A DNA stretch of 42,432 nucleotides, taken from contig CAKZJB010000124.1 of NCBI GenBank assembly GCA_936940865.1, forward strand, positions 1-42,432, given 5' to 3'. This stretch comes from an uncultured Asticcacaulis sp. (GTDB lineage Bacteria; Pseudomonadota; Alphaproteobacteria; Caulobacterales; Caulobacteraceae). The first letter of the stretch is position 1. Each line of letters begins with the position of its first letter. The translations under genes were made by a program, and so were the position numbers. The notes beneath the pieces are model-generated. The model did no database searches. It saw nothing but the letters and a program-made list of their open reading frames with translations, and was not told the DNA's origin. This document shows positions 1 to 8,666 of the stretch, piece after piece.

Positions 1-45
1 CCTGAACCCCCTCCGGACGACGCCAAAACCTCAGGGCTGTGAGAT

Positions 46-819
46 ATGCGGGCTAGACCACCGTCGGGATTAAGCTTTTGCACCTGTGACACCCCTACTG
101 TGCTCATGTCACACTGGGATGCTGATCATTGGGCTGCGGCGACTTTAGACTCAAAACTTCTCCAGCTGACATGGGTGGTGCCGCGACAGTCAATCAGTCA
201 TACCCATACGGCCTTTGGAAATAATATACTCAGGGCAGGAGGGCGAATACTGGTTGTAGGCACCGCTCCGCCTCCGATCTGTCGGTCAACGTCAGGTCAA
301 ATTCTTCATCTCCGACGCTGCACCGGCGCTGACCGCAACGGGTCTGGGCTAGCTTTGATAGTGGAGGACACAGCCAGTAATCGCGGCTGGCTACTAACCG
401 GGGATGCTGCGTACAACCAAATTCCGGGCCCTTTGCCAGTTGATCTGGCGGCGGTAATCGTTCCGCACCATGGGGCTGCCATGGGCACCGCGAGCATACC
501 GCCCCCCCCTTCAGGGCATCAGTATTCGCGACTCCTTTATTCTTTCGGCCCAGACAATAAGCACGGCCGTGGCACGCCCCCGATTCAACATCCGACCCAA
601 TCGGCCGTGTCAGTGCATACGGCGGCAGGCTGGACGCACAATGGTTGGATTACTCCACCGGGTTTTGCCACCGCCAATGCGCCTGTCCTAGCCACCGCAA
701 CTCACAAAATAAGCCATGAGTCAGGGATTGCTGTCGGCTGGACAAGCACGCCACCGGTAAATCCGTTATCCGGACATGTCGGCTCATGTTCCGATGTGAT
801 GCCGGTCACTCAAGTCTAG
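46..819 (+). CDS. MBL-fold metallohydrolase, N-terminus missing or disrupted
   Basis: The protein carries the metal-binding signature SHWDADHW near residue 22, a form of the HxHxDH motif of metallo-beta-lactamase-fold hydrolases. Later come LLTGDA (about 115) and VIVPHHGA (about 138), the other usual ligand segments, so a hydrolase of the ComEC-like MBL branch is likely; the substrate is unknown. In this fold the first motif normally follows 50-90 residues, but only about 21 precede it here. An in-frame TGA at 40-42 lies just before the ATG, and the same frame upstream (AKTSGL) reads plausibly as coding. The gene is therefore probably truncated, or interrupted by a stop or frameshift, with its 5' part outside the window. 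GC content and codon use are visibly lower and more mixed than in genes from 937 onward, which suggests a transferred segment. Confidence 0.6.
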   Translation: MRARPPSGLSFCTCDTPTVLMSHWDADHWAAATLDSKLLQLTWVVPRQSISHTHTAFGNNILRAGGRILVVGTAPPPICRSTSGQILHLRRCTGADRNGSGLALIVEDTASNRGWLLTGDAAYNQIPGPLPVDLAAVIVPHHGAAMGTASIPPPPSGHQYSRLLYSFGPDNKHGRGTPPIQHPTQSAVSVHTAAGWTHNGWITPPGFATANAPVLATATHKISHESGIAVGWTSTPPVNPLSGHVGSCSDVMPVTQV

Positions 820-904
820 CTTTCGCCCGAAAGAATAATAACGATTGATATTGGGGCCTGCATTTTGCACGCGGCAAGACATGACATCATAACCAAATAT
901 CGCT

Positions 905-924
905 ATGTCGTATTGTAACGACAT
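905..924. promoter_or_regulatory. Inverted repeat, probable operator of the Phd/VapC pair
   Basis: A perfect 7-bp inverted repeat, ATGTCGT (905-911) and ACGACAT (918-924) with a 6-nt spacer, lies 12 nt before the antitoxin ATG. Phd/YefM antitoxins usually repress their own promoter by binding such palindromes. That this one is the operator is inferred from position. Confidence 0.5.
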
Positions 925-936
925 TCGAGCATCACC

Positions 937-1191
937 ATGACCGCGTCCTTCCTGTCTTCCCGCGACTTCAACCGCGACCCTGCCCGCGCCAAGCGCGCGG
1001 CGAAGAACGGCCCCGTGTTCGTGACCGAACGCAGCAAGCCGGCCTTGGTCGTTATGAGCATCGAGGATTATGAAAAGCTGGCGGGACAAAACCGCTCGCT
1101 GGCCGATGTGCTGACAGCGGCGGAAGACCTCGATTTCGAATTCAAACCGGCGAAGGCCATGCCAGGCTTCAAGGCTGCCGATTTCGACTGA
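937..1191 (+). CDS. Phd/YefM-type antitoxin
   Basis: 84-residue antitoxin of a type II toxin-antitoxin pair. The N-terminal part (SSRDFNRDPARAKRAAKNGP, then VFVTERSKPALVVMSIEDYEKL) matches the Phd/YefM fold, in which a short DNA-binding region is followed by a beta-hairpin and helix. The C-terminal tail (residues about 55-84, rich in Asp, Glu and Lys) would be the disordered segment that covers the toxin active site. The stop codon overlaps the toxin start by one base (TGATG), which implies translational coupling. A perfect inverted repeat immediately upstream fits autoregulation. The family is clear from motif and context; the exact subfamily is not. Confidence 0.88.
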   Translation: MTASFLSSRDFNRDPARAKRAAKNGPVFVTERSKPALVVMSIEDYEKLAGQNRSLADVLTAAEDLDFEFKPAKAMPGFKAADFD

Positions 1192-1610
1192 TGTTCCTGC
1201 TCGACACCAACGTCATTTCCGAGAGCCGCAAGCTTTATTCGGGGACAGCCGATGCCAACGTCACCCGCTGGCTGCAAGCGACATCGCCGGTCCAGACTTT
1301 CATTTCCGTCTTCACCGTCTTCGAACTTGAGCTGGGCATCCGCAGAAAGGCGCGCCAGGACGAGGTGCAAGGCGCGGCGCTGCAGCGCTGGCTGGAAGGC
1401 GTTGTCCTGCCAGGCTTTGCGGATCGGGTCCTGGCACCCGACTCTGACGCGGCCCGACGTTGCGCCGCCCTTCATGTCGCCGATCCGGCCAGCGACCGGG
1501 ACGCCTGGATCGCGGCGACCGCGCTTCAGCACGGACTGACCGTCGTCACGCGCAACGTCAACGACTTTCAAAGGACAGGGGTCCAGTTGCTGAACCCCTG
1601 GGCCGCGTAG
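1191..1610 (+). CDS. vapC: PIN-domain toxin, VapC/FitB type
   Basis: 139-residue PIN-domain ribonuclease, the toxin partner of the preceding antitoxin. The expected acidic residues are visible: Asp5 in LLDTNVISE, Glu45 in FELELGI, Asp104 in SDRDAWIAATA, and a last acidic position at Asp125 in RNVNDF. These bind Mg2+ or Mn2+ and cut RNA; many VapC proteins target tRNA or rRNA, but the target here cannot be read from sequence. The LDTNVISE start and TRNVNDF end are typical of the FitB-like VapC group. Length is normal for an intact PIN toxin. Start ATG 1191 overlaps the antitoxin stop. Confidence 0.93.
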   Translation: MFLLDTNVISESRKLYSGTADANVTRWLQATSPVQTFISVFTVFELELGIRRKARQDEVQGAALQRWLEGVVLPGFADRVLAPDSDAARRCAALHVADPASDRDAWIAATALQHGLTVVTRNVNDFQRTGVQLLNPWAA

Positions 1611-1864
1611 TTTCACTTTGAACAACAGGTCGCGAATGCAGGTCGTGAATAAGGGGACAGGAGCAATATTACCCCACTTGGTCAATGCGCGGGAACCGAA
1701 AGCCGCACACAGCCGAGGCGGGCAACGCAGACCGGCGCGAGACAGGCGCCTGCCGCCCTGCGGGAAGCCGACGAGACCGTTCACGGCAAAGGCAAGGCTG
1801 TCTTCCCGGTGCGCGCTTCGCTATAGAGGCGGCTCCGCTTCGAATCCGCTTCAAGGAGCCCGCG

Positions 1865-3211
<1,347 letters not shown>

Positions 3212-3296
3212 CGACGGGCGGCGCTCCGTTTCCCGGCAAGCCCGCCTGCGACAAAAACCGGTATCCCCTTTTTTGCGGCATGCTCTATAAAAGCTC

Positions 3297-4010
3297 ATGA
3301 CCAATTCCGTACGTCTCGACAATATCGAACACCACGACCTGAAATATGCCCCCCGCCATGGCCAGGCCTTCGGCGACGCGGTCAACCAGGTGCTGGTCCT
3401 TCCCACCGAATTCGCCGAGGTCCAGCGCGAATATCCCATTCTGCTGAGGCGGCGCGACGACGGCAGCTTCTACGCGGTGGCCATCCTGGGCTTCGACCGC
3501 GGTGAAAACCTCTATCTGGAAGGCGACCGCTGGGCCGCGGACTATGTTCCGGCCATGCATGCGCGCGGTCCCTTCTCCATCGGTCTTTCGCGGGGTGAAG
3601 GCGGCCCTGAGGCGATGATCCATGCCGACCTCGACGACCCGCGCCTCGGCCGCGACGCCGGCGAGCCGCTGTTCAAGGCCCACGGCGGCAACGCGGCGAT
3701 GCTGGAGCGCGTGGCCGGCATCCTGCGCACCATCCATCAGGGCTCTGAACTGAGTCCGCATGTCTTCGGCGCGTTCGCGGTCGAAGGCCTGATCGCGCCG
3801 GCCGACATCAACATCACTTCGGGCGGCGTAGGCGGCTATCGCATCACCGACGTCTTCGCGGTCAGCGGCGACGCGCTTGCCAAACTCGACGGCGCGGTCC
3901 TGAAGCGGCTGAACGACGCGGGTTTTCTGTCGCTGGCCTTCATGGCGGTCAACTCGCTGGGCAACCTGCGGCGCCTGGTCGAAATGAAGACCGCCAGGGC
4001 GGCGGCCTGA
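3297..4010 (+). CDS. SapC family protein
   Basis: 237-residue protein with SapC signatures: FAEVQREYPILLRR near residue 40, AVAILGFDRGENLYL near 60, GDRWAADYVPAMHARGPFSIG near 80, and a C-terminal stretch GFLSLAFMAVNSLGNLRRLV. The name comes from an S-layer-associated protein family; the molecular function is not established. In alphaproteobacteria SapC genes are often found near TonB-dependent receptors or tryptophan-halogenase-like genes, but none are present here, so this copy looks isolated. No strong ribosome-binding site is visible before ATG 3297 (CTATAAAAGCTC precedes it), so the start rests mainly on the conserved N-terminal region. Confidence 0.85.
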   Translation: MTNSVRLDNIEHHDLKYAPRHGQAFGDAVNQVLVLPTEFAEVQREYPILLRRRDDGSFYAVAILGFDRGENLYLEGDRWAADYVPAMHARGPFSIGLSRGEGGPEAMIHADLDDPRLGRDAGEPLFKAHGGNAAMLERVAGILRTIHQGSELSPHVFGAFAVEGLIAPADINITSGGVGGYRITDVFAVSGDALAKLDGAVLKRLNDAGFLSLAFMAVNSLGNLRRLVEMKTARAAA

Positions 4011-4189
4011 CCAAGCCTTCACGGCCGCCTGCGCACCGGCCTAAGCCGAACTCAAGGCCGCGCTCTACCTGCGCCGCCAGGCGCCGGTTAACCTGCCCGG
4101 CGAGGCGCGCACCGCGGCTGGCTTCAATTGCGCATAGCCCGCCCCCTCACCCCCAGGGCCATCGCATATGACATCTGCTTATGAAGCCT

Positions 4190-4215
4190 GGCCCTCCCCA
4201 TAAATGGGGCGGGCC
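4190..4215. other. Stem-loop between convergent genes
   Basis: GGCCCTCCCCAT (4190-4201) pairs with ATGGGGCGGGCC (4204-4215) over 11 of 12 positions with a 2-nt loop. It lies between the SapC gene (plus) and the end of the 4264-4500 gene (minus). There is no T-tract on either side, so it may end or protect transcripts but is not a classic intrinsic terminator. Confidence 0.4.
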
Positions 4216-4263
4216 GAAATCTCGCTTATCCAAAACCTTGATCGCGATATGCGATTGCCCAGC

Positions 4264-4500
4264 TCAACCCCCGGCGTCGCCGCGCAAGGCATTTATCGCC
4301 GCCAGGCATTCGTCGAGCGTCGCTTCGATCCGTTCCGGATTGGCGCGGCACCAGGCTTCGACGGCCTCGGGCGGCAGGCTCTTGAGGATGGCGTTGGCCG
4401 CCTGCAGCCGGCCGACCGCCGCCATCAGCCGCCGCCGCGCCACTTCGCCTTCCGAAACCACCCGCTCCGGGAACGGCACGATGTCGGCGTCTTCCGTCAT
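4264..4500 (-). CDS. Small hypothetical protein in operon with chemoreceptor
   Basis: 78-residue soluble, mostly helical protein that I do not recognise as a named family. It starts 3 nt after the chemoreceptor stop codon (start 4500, receptor stop 4504-4506), so it is almost certainly co-transcribed and probably translated by reinitiation. The middle (RRRLMAAVGRLQAANAILKSLPPEAVEAW) predicts two amphipathic helices. Length, codon use and tight spacing argue for a real gene. An accessory role with the receptor is an inference from linkage only. Confidence 0.65.
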   Translation of the reverse strand: MTEDADIVPFPERVVSEGEVARRRLMAAVGRLQAANAILKSLPPEAVEAWCRANPERIEATLDECLAAINALRGDAGG

Positions 4501-4503
4501 GAT

Positions 4504-6201
4504 CTACGCCGCCCGGACCGTCTGGAGGAAGGCGTCCATTTCCAGGTGCAGCCGCTCCGCCTGCCGCGCCAGTTCGTCCGAGGCCGACTGGACCTGCGCC
4601 GCCGCGGCGCCCGTCTGCTCGGCGGCCTGGGCGACGCCGGAAATATTGCTGGTGACCTCCTGGGTGCCCACCGAGGCCTGGTGCACGGCATGGACGATTT
4701 CGCGGGTGGCCGACGTCTGTTGTTCGACCGCCGAGGCAATGGCCTGGGAAGACCCGTTGATCGCCTCTATGGTCGACGAAACGGCCTGCATGGCGGCCAC
4801 CGTCCGTCCCGTCGTTTCCTGGATATGGGCGATCTTTGCGGAGATGTCGGTGGTGGCCTTCGACGTCTGGCCGGCCAGCGCCTTGACCTCTGACGCCACG
4901 ACGGCGAATCCCTTGCCCGCCTCACCCGCCCGCGCCGACTCGATCGTGGCGTTCAGCGCCAGCAGGTTGGTCTGCCCGGCCAGGGCGGCGATCATGTCCG
5001 CCACCCCGCCGATCGAGGCCGCGACCTCGCTCAGTTCCGCGACCACCCCGGCGGCGGCATTGGCCCGGGACAGGGCGTCCTCAGCGATATCCGCCGAGGT
5101 TTCGACCTGGCGGCCGATTTCGTTGACCGAGGCCCCCAGTTCCTCGGCCGAAGACGCCACCGACGTCACATTGGCCCCGGCCTCTTCGGCGGCCGCCGAA
5201 ACGGCGACCGACTGCGCCGACGCCTCATGCGCCGCCGCGGTCAGCTGCGTGGCCGCGGCCTGCATTTCGGTGGCGGCGTCGGCCACCTGGCGGACGATGC
5301 CGCCGATGGAGCCCTCGAAACGGTCGGCAAGGTCCAGCATGGCCTGGCGCCGCGCCGCCTCGCCGTCCGCCTTGAGCCGCTCGGCCTCGTGCCGGAGCCG
5401 CTCGGCCTCGGCCAGGCCCTTGCGGAAGGCTTCGGACGTCCGCGCCATCGCCCCGATCTCGTCCCTGCGGTCCTGGTTCGCGATCGTGACGTCGAGGCGG
5501 CCGCGCGCCATCACGTCCATGACCTCCGTCAGGCCCTTGAGGGGGCGCACCAGTCCCGTCAGGTTCAGCCACAGGCCCGCCGCCAGGATGACCGCCAGGC
5601 CGCCTATGATGCTCCCCAGCGTCAGGAGACGGGTCTGGCCGGTTTGCCGCGACGCCGCGGCCGCCGTCTCCTGTAAAGCGGAGTCCAGCCGTTGGTTGTA
5701 TGCCGTGATGGCGTCGCTGACCACCACCAGCGCGGGCTCGCAGACCGTGTTCATCTGTGCCGTCGCGGCGGCGATGGCGCCGGGATCCGTCGACTGGCTG
5801 AGGCGGATCATCTCGGCGCAGCTTTCGTCCATCGCCTTGTGGGCCTGCTGCTTCAGATGCTCAAGGTCGCCGGCCCGGCCGGGATCGGCCTTTTCCGCCA
5901 CGGCAAATTCCTCGTTGAACTTGGCCTTGTCGTCGGCGATCATGGCATTGCTGGTGCGGATTTCCCTGTCGGTCAGCGCGGTCGCCAGGCGGAAACCGTC
6001 CCGGGCATAGGCGGCCAGCAACCGGTTCGCCCGCGCCGTCGCCATGTTGGCGACCTCGGATTTCGAGATAATGTCCGAATACCGGGTATCGATCGTCTTC
6101 ATGCTGGCGGCGGCGAAGACCGCGGCGAAAAGGGCGAGGATGCCGAGGGCAAGGGGAAGAGAAAGCACCTTGAGAAGGACGGGCCAGTTCCGGAATGTCA
6201 T
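4504..6201 (-). CDS. Methyl-accepting chemotaxis protein
   Basis: 565-residue transmembrane chemoreceptor. TM1 is at about residues 7-33, followed by a four-helix-bundle-like sensing region (about 34-185) and TM2 at about 190-215 ([21 protein letters not shown]). A HAMP domain ([21 protein letters not shown]) leads to a long coiled-coil signalling domain. The conserved hairpin tip reads [20 protein letters not shown], then [15 protein letters not shown], the site that contacts CheA and CheW. No C-terminal CheR-tethering pentapeptide is seen. ATG 6201 follows AAAAGGG at a suitable distance. It resembles the receptor at 30002-31696 in length and layout, including a Cys-containing sensing region (SCAEMIRL and [15 protein letters not shown] against ACAEAVRL and [15 protein letters not shown]), so the two are probably paralogues with related ligands. 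Confidence 0.95.
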   Translation of the reverse strand: MTFRNWPVLLKVLSLPLALGILALFAAVFAAASMKTIDTRYSDIISKSEVANMATARANRLLAAYARDGFRLATALTDREIRTSNAMIADDKAKFNEEFAVAEKADPGRAGDLEHLKQQAHKAMDESCAEMIRLSQSTDPGAIAAATAQMNTVCEPALVVVSDAITAYNQRLDSALQETAAAASRQTGQTRLLTLGSIIGGLAVILAAGLWLNLTGLVRPLKGLTEVMDVMARGRLDVTIANQDRRDEIGAMARTSEAFRKGLAEAERLRHEAERLKADGEAARRQAMLDLADRFEGSIGGIVRQVADAATEMQAAATQLTAAAHEASAQSVAVSAAAEEAGANVTSVASSAEELGASVNEIGRQVETSADIAEDALSRANAAAGVVAELSEVAASIGGVADMIAALAGQTNLLALNATIESARAGEAGKGFAVVASEVKALAGQTSKATTDISAKIAHIQETTGRTVAAMQAVSSTIEAINGSSQAIASAVEQQTSATREIVHAVHQASVGTQEVTSNISGVAQAAEQTGAAAAQVQSASDELARQAERLHLEMDAFLQTVRAA

Positions 6202-6372
6202 TACGCTGCCCTTTTGCAGACCAAAAAAACCGGAAAAAGGTTGTGGGCATTTCGTAAACGCGTCTTTAATTTATGCGTTTTGGAACCTTACGACGCGGTG
6301 ACAATTGGCGCAGGCCTTGTGTGGAAAGGGATGGCGGGGCCGCCACCGGATACCGCGCGACGCATGACGGCC

Positions 6373-6416
6373 AAAGAAAAAGCCGCGCGGCGCCTGGGGG
6401 CAAGGCGTCGCGCGGC
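6373..6416 (-). terminator. Intrinsic terminator of the 6465-6746 gene
   Basis: On the minus strand a 13-bp stem with one mismatch (arms 6404-6416 and 6382-6394, loop of 9 nt) is followed by TTTTTCTTT (6381-6373). It lies about 50 nt past the stop of the small membrane protein gene and is correctly oriented for it. Confidence 0.8.
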
Positions 6417-6464
6417 CGGAAGCACCGGGCGCTCACGTCCGGCACATGTGTGGATGTGATGGCG

Positions 6465-6746
6465 TTATGCGCGCATGGCGCGGGCGATGGCGTGCTCGAT
6501 GCGTGCCCAGCGGCTCTGGCTGCCGAAATCGCGATCACGGAAGGCCTGGAACTCGCGGTCCTGCGCCCTGTCGAGCGCCGAAGCCCCGTAGAGCGACATG
6601 ACCTCTCGGGCCGAAGCCTCGATCTCCGACGCCGGAATCCTGGCCACGCGCAGATCGTAGCGGATCACCAGCCAGCCGATGAAGCACAGCCCCATGGACA
6701 AGAACGTTGAGTAGGCGGAAATAACCAAACAGGCAGATAATTGCAT
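6465..6746 (-). CDS. Small single-pass membrane protein, function unknown
   Basis: 93-residue protein with one N-terminal hydrophobic segment (about residues 4-28, LVISAYSTFLSMGLCFIGWLVI) and a charged, helical C-terminal part (ASEIEASAREVMSLYGASALDRAQDREFQAFRDRD). I do not recognise the family. Support for a real gene is strong: a near-perfect ribosome-binding site AAGGAGG lies 5 nt before ATG 6746, and a good intrinsic terminator follows the stop. It appears to be its own transcription unit. Orientation in the membrane and partners cannot be inferred. Confidence 0.75.
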   Translation of the reverse strand: MQLSACLVISAYSTFLSMGLCFIGWLVIRYDLRVARIPASEIEASAREVMSLYGASALDRAQDREFQAFRDRDFGSQSRWARIEHAIARAMRA

Positions 6747-7161
6747 CTGAGCCTCCTTCTCGGGAGACCAGAATAGTCAACAGTGGTTACGATTTGATTT
6801 CGTAAAACAATTTTTCCAAAAATACAGTAAACGAAGCGTTATAAGTCATACTATACTTCAACATCTACGCCCCATCGCCGCAGACATATCCGCCTTCACC
6901 GGTCCGGGCTTAGTCTTCGGTGGGCGCAGCCGCGATCGCCGCCCGCGTGCTCGACTGTATTCGCAGTGCAACATATATAATGTGGAAATATTCAAATTTG
7001 AAAAGCCTGGATACCGGCAATTTAAATTTGAAATCACATTGACCTGCAAAAAAATTTGGTCTTGACTCCGCCGCCGAATTATAAATTGTATGACCACCCA
7101 CACCCTTACGGTTGTGAGCATAATAAGTACAAGAATAGTTTTTATTACAGGGATGCAACAC
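6747..7161. other. AT-rich divergent intergenic region
   Basis: This 415-nt stretch between the minus-strand small membrane gene and the plus-strand GH12 gene is much more AT-rich than its surroundings and has no convincing gene. It holds the palindrome CAAATTTG near 6994 and a similar AAATTTGAAAT near 7024. Before the GH12 gene is TTGACTCCGCCGCCGAAT (from 7062), resembling the blocks before the barrel genes at 23771 and 24531. TTGGTC (7056-7061), an 18-nt spacer and TATAAA (7080-7085) are a possible promoter for GH12. Confidence 0.4.
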
Positions 7162-7890
7162 ATGAAAACGTCAAAGTGGCTCGCGCCGCTCGCGATTACC
7201 TGCGCCGTATTCGGCGCGGCCTCGGCCCATGCCGCCACCTGCACGTCGGCGCAGTACGGCAATTTCAATATCGGCAGCTTCACCTTCTACAACGACATGT
7301 GGGGATCGGGCGCCAACACCCAGACCATCTGCGCCAATTCGGCCAGCAACTGGTACATCACATCGAACCAGCCCAACACCAGCGGCATCAAGGCCTATGG
7401 CAATGCCAGCTATTATGTCGGCAAGTCCCTGTCGAGCATCAACACCCTGTCCTCGACCCTGTCGGAAACGACGCCGTCGGGCGGCGCGTGGGATGCAGCC
7501 TACGACATCTGGGACAGCGCCAATTCCGTCGAGGTCATGATCTGGATGAACTATACCGGTACGTCGACCGGCAGCGGCAACGTAAAACCCGCCTCGTTCA
7601 ACTGGAGCAGCACCGGCAGCGCGGTGCCGGTCTATACCAATGTCAGCATCGGCGGCGTGACCTATAACGTCTTCGAAGGCAATGTCGGCCACCCCGTCAT
7701 TTCGCTGCTGCGCACGACCAAGACGAACAACACGACGACGGATCTCAAGGCGGTCCTCAACTGGATCAAGTCGATCGGCTATTTCGGCAATATCACGGTC
7801 GGCCAGGTGCAGTACGGCGTCGAGGTCACTTCGACGAACAGCACGGCCATGACCTGGACGATGAAAAACTACACGGTGACGTCCAATTAA
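7162..7890 (+). CDS. Secreted GH12 endoglucanase/xyloglucanase
   Basis: 242-residue preprotein with a signal peptide (MKTSKWLAPLAITCAVFGAASAHA, cleavage about 24) and a single glycoside hydrolase family 12 domain. The family patterns are clear: FTFYNDMWGSG near residue 41, AYDIWDSANSVEVMIWMNYTG (113-133) and GQVQYGVEV (214-222). By family knowledge Glu124 in EVMIW is the nucleophile and Glu221 is the acid/base. GH12 enzymes cut beta-1,4-glucan or xyloglucan outside the cell. ATG 7162 is preferred over 7153 because AGGGA at 7149-7153 sits 8 nt upstream and the signal peptide starts there. A strong terminator follows the gene. Confidence 0.9.
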   Translation: MKTSKWLAPLAITCAVFGAASAHAATCTSAQYGNFNIGSFTFYNDMWGSGANTQTICANSASNWYITSNQPNTSGIKAYGNASYYVGKSLSSINTLSSTLSETTPSGGAWDAAYDIWDSANSVEVMIWMNYTGTSTGSGNVKPASFNWSSTGSAVPVYTNVSIGGVTYNVFEGNVGHPVISLLRTTKTNNTTTDLKAVLNWIKSIGYFGNITVGQVQYGVEVTSTNSTAMTWTMKNYTVTSN

Positions 7891-7911
7891 CCCGGATACC
7901 TGATACCGGCG

Positions 7912-7953
7912 AACGGCCTTCCGGACCCGGCGTCCGGAAGGCCGTTGCGTTTT
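7912..7953 (+). terminator. Intrinsic terminator after the GH12 gene
   Basis: A perfect 15-bp stem (7912-7926 with 7932-7946, 5-nt loop) is followed by GCGTTTT. It begins 22 nt after the GH12 stop codon. Confidence 0.85.
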
Positions 7954-7999
7954 CGCCTTCCGTGGCTATATCGGCCGGGTGCCGCAACCGGAGAGCACC

Positions 8000-8401
8000 A
8001 TGATCCGTATCCAGGATATCGACCACGTCGTCTTCCGCGTCCGCGACCTCGACCGCATGGTGCGCTTCTATACCGACGTCCTGGGCGCCGTGTTCGAGAC
8101 GTACCAGGAAGGCCCGGGCCTTTATCAGCTCAGGGTCGGCACGTCGCTGATCGACCTCGTGCCCGTCGACGGAAAGCTCGGCCGGATGGGCGGCGCGGCG
8201 CCGGGCCGCGAAGGCCGCAATGTCGACCACGTCTGTTTCCGCGTGCGGCCGTGGGACCAGGCCGCCATCCTCGCGCACCTCGCCGCGCACGGCCTCACCG
8301 GCGAAGTGGTGTCGCGCTACGGCGCCGACGGCGACGGCCCGTCCATCTATATCGAAGATCCCGAGGGTAATATGCTGGAGCTGAAGGGGCCGCCCGCGTG
8401 A
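8000..8401 (+). CDS. VOC-superfamily (glyoxalase-like) protein
   Basis: 133-residue protein with two beta-alpha-beta-beta-beta repeats of the vicinal oxygen chelate fold. The first starts IDHVVFRVRDLDRMVRFYTDVLGA; the second starts NVDHVCFRVRPWDQA and ends with the classic IYIEDPEGNMLELKG. His in IDHV, His in VDHV and Glu in LELKG are in the usual metal-ligand positions. VOC proteins include glyoxalases, dioxygenases and antibiotic-binding proteins; the substrate cannot be deduced. ATG 8000 follows GGAGAG at a good distance and begins right at the first beta strand, so the earlier in-frame ATG at 7979 is rejected. Confidence 0.88.
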   Translation: MIRIQDIDHVVFRVRDLDRMVRFYTDVLGAVFETYQEGPGLYQLRVGTSLIDLVPVDGKLGRMGGAAPGREGRNVDHVCFRVRPWDQAAILAHLAAHGLTGEVVSRYGADGDGPSIYIEDPEGNMLELKGPPA

Positions 8402-8460
8402 CTTTCCCCTGTTGGGCGAGACTTATCCACAAAACCGGATTGCAGCCCTCTCGCCGCGCG

Positions 8461-8482
8461 TTAACCGAAATGTAATAATTAC
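8461..8482. promoter_or_regulatory. Possible CtrA-like half sites and palindrome
   Basis: TTAACCGAAATGTAA (8461-8475) approximates the CtrA consensus TTAA-N7-TTAA with one mismatch in the second half. It runs into an 11-bp perfect palindrome GTAATAATTAC (8472-8482). Both lie 35-56 nt before the 41-residue ORF at 8517. CtrA control is an inference from similarity alone. Confidence 0.3.
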
Positions 8483-8516
8483 GCCCTGAGCGAGAATTGC
8501 TCTCCAGGTGCGTCCG

Positions 8517-8642
8517 ATGAATTACGACCCCCGCCCCGAGCCCCAGAGGCCGGTTCCCCTGATGGCCACCTTCGTGGCCTGCATAGCCGCAGGTTTTGTA
8601 CTGGCCATAGGCGTGGTCAGCGGTTTGCACGGGTTGATGTAG
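8517..8642 (+). CDS. 41-residue single-helix membrane peptide
   Basis: A short ORF encodes MNYDPRPEPQRPVPLM followed by one hydrophobic helix ATFVACIAAGFVLAIGVVSG (residues 17-36) and a short tail HGLM. AGGTG lies about 8 nt before ATG 8517, a weak but acceptable ribosome-binding site. The polar Pro-rich start and single helix are typical of small membrane proteins that are often missed. It ends 24 nt before the convergent chemoreceptor gene. No family is recognised; the main alternative is chance. Confidence 0.45.
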   Translation: MNYDPRPEPQRPVPLMATFVACIAAGFVLAIGVVSGLHGLM

Positions 8643-8666
8643 GCGATCCGCGGCCGGGGGACCGTG

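Noticed and set aside
1630-1680. AAGGGGACAGG and a nearby TTACCCC before the chromate transporter
   Set aside because: It reminded me of sequence found near REP-associated transposases, but no transposase, second copy or convincing ends are present.
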